Part shown: positions 44,367 to 52,249 of the stretch, piece by piece | Layout: every line of letters begins with the position of its first letter | How positions within the stretch are numbered: position 1 is the first letter of the stretch | Assembly (NCBI RefSeq): GCF_000712075.1 | Contig: NZ_JONW01000005.1 | Location: 935,001-999,000 of the forward strand | DNA length: 64,000 nucleotides | Reading direction: 5' to 3' | Source: Caulobacter sp. UNC358MFTsu5.1 | GTDB taxonomy: Bacteria; Pseudomonadota; Alphaproteobacteria; Caulobacterales; Caulobacteraceae | Program-made: the position numbers and the translations under genes | Notes under the pieces: model-generated | Seen by the model: the letters and a program-made list of their open reading frames with translations, nothing else | What the model was told of the DNA's origin: nothing | Databases searched by the model: none

Positions 44367-46028
44367 TCACTCGATCACGTAGCCGACGGGGCCCTGGTAA
44401 GCGCGCCCGTTGTTCGCGCCGGCCGGCGCCTTGACCACCTTGTTCAGCCGGCCCAGCAGGACCGTGCTCATGTCGCTCGCGGTCTGCAGGCCGTCGGCCG
44501 GGGTCTGCAGGTTCTGCGGCTTGGTCGGGTCGACGATGTAGGGGGTGATGATCACCACCAGCTCGGTCTCGCCGTTCTGGTAGTCGCGCGACCGGAACAG
44601 CGCGCCCAGGATCGGCAGGTTGGTCATGCCCGGCAGGGCGTCGATGTTCTGCTTGGTCTGCTGCTGCAGCAGGCCGGCGATCATCAGCGAACCGCCCGAC
44701 GGCAGCTCGACCGTCGTCTCGGCCCGCCGCACCGTCAGGCCCGGCACCACCAGGCTCGAGCCGCCGCTGGTCCCCGCCGACAGGGTGAAGGCCCCCGCGC
44801 TGCTCAGTTCCGAGACCTCGGTCGACAGCTTCAGCGAGATGCGGCCGCCCGACAGCACGACCGGCGTATAGCCCAGGCCCACGCCGTACGGCTTGAACTC
44901 GATGCTGACGCGGCCGGCGGTGTCCAGGCCCGTCGGCACCGGGAATTCCCCGCCGACCAGGAACTTGCCCGCCTCGCCCGACACGACGGTCAGGTTGGGT
45001 TCGGCCAGGGTCCGCACCAGGCCCACGCGTTCGAAGGCCTGGATCATGCCCTTGCCCGAGTTCAGGCCCGCGCTGCCGGCGGTGTCCTTGACCGTCGCCG
45101 TGTTGCCGTTGGTGACCTTGATCGGGTTGCCGTTCGAATCGACGGCGTCGAAGACCGTCGAGTGGACCACCTGGTAGCAGGTGCCGCTGACGCCGGCGGC
45201 GCAGGGCACCACCATCTGCGGCTGCTTGGTGGTGTCGCGGGCCCAGCCGCCGACGACGCCGCCCAGCAGGCTGTTGTTGACGCCGTAGGTCGGGGTGAAG
45301 CCGAACTTGTACTGGGTCTCGCCCAGCTGGCCGAGCACCACGCTGGAATCGACGCCCAGCTGCTTGATCATGTTGCGCTGGACTTCGACCACCCGAACCT
45401 TGAGCATCACCTGGTCCTTGCCGGCGATGGTCAGCATGTTCAGGACGTTCTCGGGCTTCTCGACGAACTTGGCGGCGATCTGCGAGGCCACGCCGGTCTC
45501 GTTGGCGTCGGCGACCGAGCCCGTCAGGATCACGCTGTCGCGGATCGCCTGCACCTGGATGTGGGCGTTGGGCAGCACGCGGTGCAGGGTGTCCTCCAGG
45601 GCGGTGGAGTCCTGCTCGACCCGAATGGCCAGGCTCAAGATCTTCCGCCCCGAAGCGTCGAAGAACACCGCGTCGGTCGAGCCCAGGGCCATGCCCAGCA
45701 CATAGATGCGGCGCGGGCCGCGCAGCACGGCGTCGGCCACGGCCGGGTTGGTCACCAGCATGTCGCGCACGTCGACGGGCAGCTCGATGATCGCCGACTT
45801 GCCGCGCGACAGCGACAGGTTCTGGGCGCCCGAGGCGGTCAGGTCGATGCGCAGCACCTGGTCGGCGGGCGCGGCCAGGGCCTGCGCCTCGACCGGGCGC
45901 GGGGCCGCGGCGCGGGGCTGGGTCGCGTAGAAGTGGGTGCCGGCCGCCGGGCCGTCGGCCAGGGCGGCGGTCGTCGGCGCCAGCGCCAGGAGCGCCGCGA
46001 ACGAGGCGGAGAGGAGCCGGCGGATCAT
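44367..46028 (-). CDS. cpaC: Outer-membrane secretin CpaC/RcpA
   Basis: A 553-residue secretin forming the outer-membrane pore for the pilus. Signal peptide (about 1-24), an N-terminal pilus N-domain (LRIDLTASGAQNLSLSRGKSAIIELP and AVADAVLRGPRRIYVLG), a BON-like segment, then the secretin domain with VRTLAEPNLTVVSGEAGKFLVGGEFPVP and the C-terminal TNLPILGALFRS..ENETELVVIITPYIV-type motif. It overlaps cpaB by 4 bp. The N-domain is also present alone in the divergent gene at 48469. Confidence 0.95.
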   Translation of the reverse strand: MIRRLLSASFAALLALAPTTAALADGPAAGTHFYATQPRAAAPRPVEAQALAAPADQVLRIDLTASGAQNLSLSRGKSAIIELPVDVRDMLVTNPAVADAVLRGPRRIYVLGMALGSTDAVFFDASGRKILSLAIRVEQDSTALEDTLHRVLPNAHIQVQAIRDSVILTGSVADANETGVASQIAAKFVEKPENVLNMLTIAGKDQVMLKVRVVEVQRNMIKQLGVDSSVVLGQLGETQYKFGFTPTYGVNNSLLGGVVGGWARDTTKQPQMVVPCAAGVSGTCYQVVHSTVFDAVDSNGNPIKVTNGNTATVKDTAGSAGLNSGKGMIQAFERVGLVRTLAEPNLTVVSGEAGKFLVGGEFPVPTGLDTAGRVSIEFKPYGVGLGYTPVVLSGGRISLKLSTEVSELSSAGAFTLSAGTSGGSSLVVPGLTVRRAETTVELPSGGSLMIAGLLQQQTKQNIDALPGMTNLPILGALFRSRDYQNGETELVVIITPYIVDPTKPQNLQTPADGLQTASDMSTVLLGRLNKVVKAPAGANNGRAYQGPVGYVIE

Positions 46029-46906
46029 GGGCGGACCGAGATGCTGGAGGTCTGGCCGCCGCGATTGATGCGGACGACCGAGGAGTCTTGCGAGACGACG
46101 GCGCCCGAGGGGCCGCCCAGGTCGGTGTAGGCGCGCAGGGTCAGGGTCACCGGCCCGCCGGCCTTGGCGCGCGACAGGGCCTCGGCCTCGACCGGGCCGA
46201 CCTCGAGGGTGGCGGTGGAGGCGACGATGGTCTTGGCGTCCTTCTTCTCGGCCGCCGTGGTCTGGTCCAGGGCCAGGACGCGGACGTTCTGGATGACGGT
46301 CTCGGCGACGACCTGCTTGCCGCCGCCATCGCCCTCGCCGACGGTCGTCTGCTCGTGGGTCTGGATGACGTCGACGCGGTCGCCCGGCAGGATGAAGCCG
46401 CCGACGGCGGTCTCGGAGGTGATCGGCACGGCCATGGCCCGCTTGCCCGGGCCCAGGACCACCGACAGGTAGCCGCCTTCGCCGCCGCGCACGATCTTGC
46501 GGGCCGTGATGGGTTCGCCGGACAGGATCGGGTCGCGCACGATCGCGCCCTCGACGGCCTTTTCCGGGCTGACGCCGCCGATCATCTCGGCCGCGTCGCC
46601 GACCGCCTTGGCGGCCTTGGCGGAGACCTTGGTCGGCGCGGGCTCGGCCGCGCCGTTGGTGATGAAGGCGGCGTTGACGGTGTCCGAGGGCCAGGGCTGC
46701 CAGGCGACGTCGCCGCCGGTCAGGCGGTCGCCGATGGCCAGGTCGCGCTTGGCGACCAGGACCTGGGTCATGGGCTTGCTGGCCGGAGCGGCCTCGACGA
46801 CGGGAGCCGGCGCGGGCTTGCCGCCCATCGCCTTCTGCATGACCACGGCCAGGCCGATGGCCGCGACGGCGGCGACCAGGACGATCATGACGCGTAGAGG
46901 ATTCAT
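46025..46906 (-). CDS. cpaB: Pilus assembly protein CpaB/RcpC
   Basis: A 293-residue periplasmic protein with an N-terminal membrane anchor (residues 5-25), a SAF domain (VLVAKRDLAIGDRLTGGDVAWQPWP) and the RcpC/CpaB domain with GYLSVVLGPGKRAMAVPITSETAVGGFILPGDRVDVIQTH. It works with the CpaC secretin. A 193-bp gap containing a CtrA-like box separates it from cpaA, so the cpaB-to-cpaH block may have its own promoter. Confidence 0.94.
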   Translation of the reverse strand: MNPLRVMIVLVAAVAAIGLAVVMQKAMGGKPAPAPVVEAAPASKPMTQVLVAKRDLAIGDRLTGGDVAWQPWPSDTVNAAFITNGAAEPAPTKVSAKAAKAVGDAAEMIGGVSPEKAVEGAIVRDPILSGEPITARKIVRGGEGGYLSVVLGPGKRAMAVPITSETAVGGFILPGDRVDVIQTHEQTTVGEGDGGGKQVVAETVIQNVRVLALDQTTAAEKKDAKTIVASTATLEVGPVEAEALSRAKAGGPVTLTLRAYTDLGGPSGAVVSQDSSVVRINRGGQTSSISVRP

Positions 46907-47018
46907 ACGGACGGGCTCTGGCGACGGAAACGAAAGGTCGTGCGAGCCGCCTTCAGGCGATCACGCGCAAATCGTCGAACGGCCCTTCTGGCCGCGTCGC
47001 ACACTCGCGCGACCATGG

Positions 47019-47033
47019 TTAACAGCGGCTAAA
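47019..47033 (-). promoter_or_regulatory. CtrA-like binding site between cpaA and cpaB
   Basis: Minus-strand TTTA, seven bases (GCCGCTG), TTAAC, one mismatch from the CtrA consensus TTAA-N7-TTAA(C). It lies about 115 bp upstream of cpaB. The same TTTA-N7-TTAA variant occurs upstream of pilA at 48248. The rest of this 193-bp gap shows no other clear signal. Confidence 0.5.
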
Positions 47034-47099
47034 GGCTCAGCTCCGAAAGGCCGGGCCGGGGGCGCGACAGGCTGACGCGGGGCGCCGGCTGTCGAAAGC

Positions 47100-47612
47100 C
47101 TAGGCGCCGACCGCCAGGGTCAGGGCGCCTTGCGGGAAGGCCATCAGGGCGCCGACCGCGATGGCCACGCCGTAGGGGATGTCGCCGTCCTTGGCGCCCA
47201 GCTTGCGGACCCAGGGCGGGCTGCCGGCCAGGACCGGCTCGAACCAGCCCGAACGCAGGCTCAGCAGGCCCAGGGTCAGGGCGCCGCCGGCCAGGGCGGT
47301 GACCAGCATGAACGGCCCGGCGGCGGGCCAGCCCAGCCACAGGACCACGGCCGCGAACAGCTTGGCGTCGCCGCCGCCGATCCAGCCGGCCGCGAACATG
47401 CCCATGCCGACCAGCAGGGCGGCCAGGCCGGCCGCCAGGCACAGGCCCAGGGTCGCCAGCGAGGCGCCGCTGACCAGGGCGACCGGCGCGAACGCGGCGA
47501 TCAGGGCCAGGGAGATCCAATTGGGGATCGTGTAGCTGGTGGCGTCCTTCAGCCCGGCCACGACGACCAGGGCGGGGAAGACGAGCAGCAGGGCGAACTG
47601 AAGGGTCTGCAT
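47100..47612 (-). CDS. cpaA: Prepilin peptidase CpaA/TadV
   Basis: A 170-residue inner-membrane aspartate protease that cleaves Flp-type prepilins. The two catalytic aspartates are Asp23 (GLKDATSYTIPNW) and Asp82 (WIGGGDAKLF). About six hydrophobic segments span the protein; it lacks the methylase domain of larger prepilin peptidases, as usual for Tad systems. It follows the second pilin gene by 113 bp on the same strand. Confidence 0.95.
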   Translation of the reverse strand: MQTLQFALLLVFPALVVVAGLKDATSYTIPNWISLALIAAFAPVALVSGASLATLGLCLAAGLAALLVGMGMFAAGWIGGGDAKLFAAVVLWLGWPAAGPFMLVTALAGGALTLGLLSLRSGWFEPVLAGSPPWVRKLGAKDGDIPYGVAIAVGALMAFPQGALTLAVGA

Positions 47613-47725
47613 GGCGGCCTTGCCGTTTCAATCGGCGCCAGCTTGCCCCGATCGCATGAAGCAATGGTTTCCCGCGCGGCGAAAATCCCGCCGCGGGGCC
47701 GGAATAGCGAAAGGTCCGGCGAAGC

Positions 47726-47896
47726 CTAGCCGGCCTTGAAGATGTCGGCGCCCTTCTGGAAGGCGTCCTTCACGTGGCCGCCCATCACGCCGACCACGCC
47801 GACGATCACCACGGCGATCATGGTGGCCATCAGGGCGTATTCGATGGCGGTGGCGCCGGAGTCGTCCTTCAGGAAGCGAATTGCGAACTGCCGCAT
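47726..47896 (-). CDS. Second Flp-type pilin
   Basis: A 56-residue prepilin. Basic leader MRQFAIRFLKDDSG is cut after Gly14 by CpaA; the mature part starts ATAIEY with Glu at +5, followed by a hydrophobic helix (ALMATMIAVVIVGVVGVMGG) and a short tail. It is clearly related to the pilin 80 bp upstream but has a different helix and ending. A terminator lies between the two pilin genes, so it would be expressed less or from read-through. It may be a minor pilin. The ATG at 47896 is chosen because upstream frame lacks prepilin features. Confidence 0.9.
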   Translation of the reverse strand: MRQFAIRFLKDDSGATAIEYALMATMIAVVIVGVVGVMGGHVKDAFQKGADIFKAG

Positions 47897-47922
47897 GGCT
47901 GAGTTCCCGATCAGGAAAGGGG

Positions 47923-47954
47923 AAAAAAAAGGCCCCGGCATTGCTGCCGAGGCC
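47923..47954 (-). terminator. Intrinsic terminator between the two pilin genes
   Basis: On the minus strand GGCCTCGGCA, loop GCAA, TGCCGGGGCC (one wobble) is followed by eight T residues (47930-47923). It ends pilA transcription 22 bp after its stop and separates abundant pilin mRNA from the second pilin and cpaA. A weaker T run on the other side could make it bidirectional. Confidence 0.9.
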
Positions 47955-47976
47955 CTCTTTTTCGAGCGGTAGCGGA

Positions 47977-48156
47977 TTAGGAGGCCGAAGCGCCCGTGAC
48001 CGCGTCGTCGGCCTTCTTGAAGGCGTCCTTCAGGTGGCCGCCCAGGGTGCTGACGATCGTGGCGATCACGACGGCGATCAGGGCGACGATCAGGCCGTAC
48101 TCGATGGCGGTGGCGCCGGATTCGTCCTTCAGGAAGCGGGTGACAAACTTCGACAT
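47977..48156 (-). CDS. pilA: Major Flp-type pilin PilA
   Basis: A 59-residue prepilin. Leader MSKFVTRFLKDESG is followed by the mature start ATAIEYGLIVALIAVVI, nearly identical to the known Caulobacter PilA N-terminus. AGGAGATCC lies just before the ATG at 48156. CpaA removes the leader; the mature pilin is polymerised by CpaF/G/H and exits through CpaC. The unusually long, AT-rich 310-bp upstream region with CtrA-like boxes, together with the terminator right after the gene, indicates a separate, cell-cycle-controlled transcript. Confidence 0.96.
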   Translation of the reverse strand: MSKFVTRFLKDESGATAIEYGLIVALIAVVIATIVSTLGGHLKDAFKKADDAVTGASAS

Positions 48157-48468
48157 GGTGGATCTCCTGGTCAGTAAGTGGATCTGGGCTCTCAAGCCGT
48201 GTCGACTTGCTCACCCCCGAAAACACGATCAATTTCGCCCAGCTCGCTTAATGGCCAGTAAACACCGGATAGTTTCGCGAATTTTTTCGTTGGTTTATTT
48301 TAGTTTACCATTATTTTCTTTTAACTATGCCATAACGCAAGGGACGAAAACCCCTTATGCATCAAGGTTTTCTCAAGTGTCGGAAAGAATACACAAGCAA
48401 CGCGCTTAGTTCTTTATTGACCATTCCGAGGCATCCTCGCGGTGTACAAAGCCTGGGAAGACATCGTC
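48157..48468. promoter_or_regulatory. AT-rich divergent control region of pilA
   Basis: This 312-bp gap holds no gene. Its middle part (about 48260-48420) is markedly richer in A and T than anything else in the window, with runs such as TTTATTTTAGTTTACC and TTATTTTCTTTTAAC. It contains two CtrA-like sites (48248-48262, 48321-48335) and sits between pilA and the divergent pilus N-domain gene, so it probably drives both. Confidence 0.7.
48248..48262 (-). promoter_or_regulatory. CtrA-like binding site upstream of pilA
   Basis: Minus-strand TTTA, seven bases (CTGGCCA), TTAA: one mismatch from TTAA-N7-TTAA. It is 92 bp upstream of the pilA start. A second near-match, TTAA-N7-ATAAC, is at 48321-48335. 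CtrA activation of pilA is established in C. crescentus. Confidence 0.55.
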
Positions 48469-48888
48469 ATGCGCCGCCTGACTCTCGCGCTCTGCGCCGG
48501 TCTGAGCCTCTCCATCGCCACGGTCGCCGTCGCCGACAGCCCGTCCGCGCCGCTGTCCGTCAGCGCCGGCGCCGCCGCGCGGATCGTGCTGAGCGCGCCC
48601 GTGCGCGACATCGTGGTGGGCGATCCGGCGGTGGCCGACGTCAGCCTGGTCAACGACCGGACCCTGGTGGTGATGGGCAAGAAGGCCGGCGCGACCACCG
48701 TCCTGGCGTTCGACGCGCGCGGCCGCGCCCTGGCCGACCGCGACGTGGTGGTGTCCGACATCCCGACCCAGGCCGTCGTCGTCCAGCGCGGCGCCAGCGC
48801 GGCGACCTATGCCTGCGGCGACCGGTGCTCGCTGCTGAGCGCCACCGCCGCCCCGCCCGCCCCGGCCGCGACCCCGACCACGCCGTAA
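48469..48888 (+). CDS. Secreted pilus assembly N-terminal-domain protein
   Basis: A 139-residue protein: signal peptide (MRRLTLALCAGLSLSIATVAVA) and one domain like the N-terminal region of CpaC-type secretins (LSVSAGAAARIVLSAPVRDIVVGDPAVADVSLVNDRTLVVMGKKAGATTV), ending with an Ala/Pro/Thr tail. It lacks a secretin pore. Such stand-alone proteins occur in Tad loci and may dock to the secretin ring. The ATG at 48469 starts the signal peptide. Divergent from pilA and upstream of two TadE-like genes. Confidence 0.85.
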   Translation: MRRLTLALCAGLSLSIATVAVADSPSAPLSVSAGAAARIVLSAPVRDIVVGDPAVADVSLVNDRTLVVMGKKAGATTVLAFDARGRALADRDVVVSDIPTQAVVVQRGASAATYACGDRCSLLSATAAPPAPAATPTTP

Positions 48889-48983
48889 GCCCGTTTCCGT
48901 CCCCTGGTCGCGGCGACCTAAACCACTGATTAGGGACGCCTGGCCTAGATTGCGCGCCTGACGTTCCTCAAGGGCGCTGACGC

Positions 48984-49547
48984 GTGGCCGATCGAACCCG
49001 ACATTATCGCCGCCTGCTGGCCCGCCTGGGCCTGCTGCGCCGCTTCGCGCGCGACGACGACGGCGCGGCGGCGGTCGAATTCGCCTTCGTCTCGATCCCC
49101 TTCCTGCTGCTGGTGTTCGGGATCATCGAGCTGGGCATCGCCTTCCTGGTGTCGATGAGCCTGGAGAACGCCCTGATCATGGCCGATCGCAAGATCCGCA
49201 CCGGCGACGCCCAGAACACCACCAAGGAACAGTACCTGAAGGACGTCTGCGCCCAGATGTCCTGGCTCGGCGATTCCTGCGCCAAGTCGATCACCCTGGA
49301 CGTCCGCGTCCTGCCGTCGTTCGCCGACGCCAGCAAGCTGAAGAAGCCCGTGACCGGGTCGACCTGCTTCGACACCGGCGGCCCCAGCTCGATCATGCTG
49401 GTGCGCGGCTACTACAAGTGGCCCCTGATCACGCCGCTGCTGCAGCAGGCGGTGGGCGGCACGGCCGGCGACCGCGAGGTCACCTTCGCCACGGTGTTCG
49501 TCAACGAGCCGTATTCGGAAACCCCGGTCGCGATCAAATGCTCATGA
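48984..49547 (+). CDS. TadE-like pseudopilin
   Basis: A 187-residue protein with a GTG start. After a basic N-terminus comes the TadE motif DDDGAAAVEFAFVSIPFLLLVFGIIELGIAFLV, a prepilin-like cleavage and membrane segment with Glu at +5, then a hydrophilic periplasmic domain with four cysteines. TadE-type pseudopilins are processed by the prepilin peptidase and needed for pilus biogenesis. It overlaps the next gene by 4 bp (ATGA). Confidence 0.88.
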   Translation: MADRTRHYRRLLARLGLLRRFARDDDGAAAVEFAFVSIPFLLLVFGIIELGIAFLVSMSLENALIMADRKIRTGDAQNTTKEQYLKDVCAQMSWLGDSCAKSITLDVRVLPSFADASKLKKPVTGSTCFDTGGPSSIMLVRGYYKWPLITPLLQQAVGGTAGDREVTFATVFVNEPYSETPVAIKCS

Positions 49548-50080
49548 CCGGCCGCCTCATCCGTTTCTGGCGCGATCGCCGCGGCGTCTCGGCGGTCGAG
49601 TTCGCCCTGATCGCCCCGCTGCTGCTGCTGTTCTATTTCGGCATGGCCGAGCTGACCGAGGCCATGATGGCCCAGCGCCGGCTGAGCCACCTGACCGCCT
49701 CGATCGGCGACGTGGTGGCCCGCGACACCCAGTTCAGCAACGCCCGCCGCGACGACGTGTTCACCGCCGGCAAGGTGATGATGGCCCCGTTCCCGACCTC
49801 GACCCTGCGGATGTGCGTCTACAGCGTCGTCTCCAACGCCGCGGGCAAGGACACGGTCGCCTGGGTCGAGAAGTCCAACTCGCCGACCAACTGCCCCGCC
49901 GCCAACGACGTGGTCGACATCCCGGTCTCCGTCCTGCCGGCCAGCCAGAGCGTGATCATCAGCAAGGCCAGCTACGAGTACGACACGGTGTTCAAGACCG
50001 TCGTGCCCGAGACCATGACCTTCCGCCGCACCTTCTATCTGCGGCCGCGCCTCTCGGACCAGGTGACGCGCGTCCCCTAG
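49544..50080 (+). CDS. TadE/TadG-family protein
   Basis: A 178-residue relative of the preceding protein: MTGRLIRFWRDRRGVSAVEFALIAPLLLLFYFGMAELTEAMM gives a basic leader, Gly before V/A and Glu at +5, then a membrane helix. The periplasmic part has two cysteines (MCVYSVV and TNCPAA). ATG at 49544 overlaps the upstream stop; 49538 is an alternative. The stop overlaps that of convergent pabC. Together with its neighbour it probably supplies the pseudopilin pair of the Tad machine. Confidence 0.87.
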   Translation: MTGRLIRFWRDRRGVSAVEFALIAPLLLLFYFGMAELTEAMMAQRRLSHLTASIGDVVARDTQFSNARRDDVFTAGKVMMAPFPTSTLRMCVYSVVSNAAGKDTVAWVEKSNSPTNCPAANDVVDIPVSVLPASQSVIISKASYEYDTVFKTVVPETMTFRRTFYLRPRLSDQVTRVP

Positions 50081-50880
50081 GACTCGCGGAGCGCCTCGGC
50101 CAGCCGCTCGACCAGGGCGTGGGGACCGAAGGTCTCGCCCTCGAAGCGCCGCGCCGGGCGCACCCCGATCAGGCTGTTGGTCAGGAACACCGCCTCGGCC
50201 TCGTCCAGGGCCTCGGCGCCGGTCGACACCTCGTGGACGTCGACGTCCAGGCTCCGCGCCGCCGCGATCACCCGTCGCCGGGCGATGCCTTCCAGCACCC
50301 CGCAGTGCGGGGCCGGGGTGAACAGCGAGCCGCCCTCCACCCAGAACAGGTTGGCCGCCCCAGCGCAGGCCAGGTCGCCGTGGTTGTTGCGGATCACCGC
50401 CTCGTCGGCCCCCGCCGCCTTGGCCTCGGCCCGGGCCAGGACGTTGTCGAGATAGGACAGGGTCTTCAGCCGCGCGGCGGGCGAACCCTCGTTGCGGCGG
50501 GTCCTGGCCAGGACCAGGTCGACCGGCGTGGTCACCGGCGCGGCCGCGGCGGCGCTCGCCGCCAGGCGGAGCACGGGCGCGGCGGGGCGATCCAGGCCCC
50601 GCCCGCCCGAACCGGCCGTCAGGGTCAGGCGCACGGCGGCGCGGACCTCGGCCAGGCCGGCCCGCTGCGGCGCGGCCAGGCAGAGGGCGCGGGCCTGCTC
50701 CCGGTCGAAGGCCGGCAGGCCCAGGGTCTCGCAGCCGGCCGCCATCCGCGCCATGTGGGCGTCCAGATGCGGCAGGCCGCCGCCGGTCCACAGCATCGTC
50801 TCGAACAGGCCGTCGCCGAGCAGCAGCCCGCGATCATCCAGAGGAAAGGCGTCCAGGGGGAAGGCGTCGGGAGAGGTCAT
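50077..50880 (-). CDS. pabC: Class IV aminotransferase, aminodeoxychorismate lyase-like
   Basis: A 267-residue PLP enzyme of the branched-chain aminotransferase/ADC lyase fold. Motifs: DDRGLLLGDGLFETML, the PLP-lysine region RLKTLSYLDNVLARAEAKAAGADEAV and FLTNSLIGVRPARRF. Placed directly after pabB with a 4-bp overlap, it most likely releases pyruvate from aminodeoxychorismate to give p-aminobenzoate for folate. An amino-acid aminotransferase role cannot be excluded by sequence alone. Confidence 0.9.
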   Translation of the reverse strand: MTSPDAFPLDAFPLDDRGLLLGDGLFETMLWTGGGLPHLDAHMARMAAGCETLGLPAFDREQARALCLAAPQRAGLAEVRAAVRLTLTAGSGGRGLDRPAAPVLRLAASAAAAAPVTTPVDLVLARTRRNEGSPAARLKTLSYLDNVLARAEAKAAGADEAVIRNNHGDLACAGAANLFWVEGGSLFTPAPHCGVLEGIARRRVIAAARSLDVDVHEVSTGAEALDEAEAVFLTNSLIGVRPARRFEGETFGPHALVERLAEALRES

Positions 50881-52217
50881 CCGCGGGGCGGCTCCATCAG
50901 CGCCCGGCGCAGGGCGGCGAACTTGGCTTCGGTCTCCAGGCGCTCGGCGTGGGGATCGCTGTCGGCGACGATGCCCGCTCCGGCCCTCGCCTCCAAGCGC
51001 CAACCGTCCGCATCCTGTTCCAGGCCCACGGTGCGGATCAGCACGCTGGACTCCAGCGCCCCGTCCGCCCCCGCCCAGAACAGCGAGCCGCAATAGGGGC
51101 CGCGCGCGGTCTCCAGCTGGGCGATCACCTTCATGGCCTGGACCTTGGGCGCGCCGGTGATCGAGCCGGGCGGGAAGGCCGCGCGCAGCAGGTCGGCGCT
51201 GGTCAGGCCCGGGGCCAGCCGGCCGGTCACGGTGGAGACCAGGTGATGGACGTTGGCGAAGGTCTCGACTCGGAACAGCTCGGGCACGGCGACGCTGCCG
51301 GGCGGGCTGACCCGGGCCAGGTCGTTGCGCATTAGATCGACGATCATCAGGTTCTCGGCCCGGTCCTTGGCGCTGGCCGACAGCTCGGCGATCAGCCGGG
51401 CGTCCTCGGCCTGGTCGGCGCCGCGCGGGCGGGTGCCCTTGATCGGCCGGGTCTCGATCGACAGGTCGCCGCCGGTGACCTTCAGGAACCGCTCGGGCGA
51501 GTTGGACACCAGGGCCCGGCCCGGCAGGCGCAGATAGGCCGAGAACGGGGCGGGGCTGTCGGCGCGCAGGCGGGCGAACAGGTCGAACGGGTGGGCGCCG
51601 GCCGCCAGCCGCCCGGTCCAGGCGCGGGCGATGTTGGCCTGGAAGATCTCGCCGCCGACGATGCGCTCGACCACCTGGGCCACGGCGTCCTCGTAGGCTT
51701 CGCCGTCGCCGACCGCGAGGCCGTCGCACAGCACGCCCTCGTGCACCGGCGGCGCGGGGGCGTTCAGCCAGGCCAGGGCCGCCTCGGCCCGGGCGCGGGC
51801 GAAGCTCTGCGATCCGCCCCGGCCGACGGCCAGCACCCGGCGCTGCAGATGGTCGAAGGCCAGCAGGGCCGGATAGCGGGCGCAGGCCAGGTCGGGCCAG
51901 CCGGTGCGCGCCAGGTCCAGGTGCTCCACGCGGTCGCCCAGCTCGTAGGCGGCCAGGCCCACCACCCCGCCCTGGAACGGCGGACCGTCGAGGTCGGCGC
52001 CCTGGGGCGGCCCGATCAGCTCGGCCAGAGTGGCGAACGGGTCGCGCGACTCTTCAGCCGTGACCGTCAGGGTCTGGTCCGGCTCGCGCAGCAGATAGGA
52101 CCACCGCCCCGCCTGGCCGCCCGAGATCAGGGCGCAGGCGAAGGGTTCGTCCCGCCACGGGGCCGCGGCCCAGACCGGGTCGCGCCAGGGGGCGCTGATG
52201 AGGACGACATGACGCAT
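50877..52217 (-). CDS. pabB: Aminodeoxychorismate synthase component I PabB
   Basis: A 446-residue chorismate-utilising enzyme making 4-amino-4-deoxychorismate. The C-terminal domain has GGEIFQANIARAW, SPERFLKV, IKGTRPRG, ENLMIVDLMRNDLARV and FPPGSITGAPKVQAMKVI, all of the PabB/TrpE family. The start at 52217 (MRHVVLISAPW) is used; sequence further upstream is a shadow of the MFS gene. Coupled to pabC. A PabA glutaminase is not in the window. Confidence 0.94.
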   Translation of the reverse strand: MRHVVLISAPWRDPVWAAAPWRDEPFACALISGGQAGRWSYLLREPDQTLTVTAEESRDPFATLAELIGPPQGADLDGPPFQGGVVGLAAYELGDRVEHLDLARTGWPDLACARYPALLAFDHLQRRVLAVGRGGSQSFARARAEAALAWLNAPAPPVHEGVLCDGLAVGDGEAYEDAVAQVVERIVGGEIFQANIARAWTGRLAAGAHPFDLFARLRADSPAPFSAYLRLPGRALVSNSPERFLKVTGGDLSIETRPIKGTRPRGADQAEDARLIAELSASAKDRAENLMIVDLMRNDLARVSPPGSVAVPELFRVETFANVHHLVSTVTGRLAPGLTSADLLRAAFPPGSITGAPKVQAMKVIAQLETARGPYCGSLFWAGADGALESSVLIRTVGLEQDADGWRLEARAGAGIVADSDPHAERLETEAKFAALRRALMEPPRG

Positions 52218-52249
52218 CGGCGGGTGATACCGCCGCGGGCGTCGCGGCG

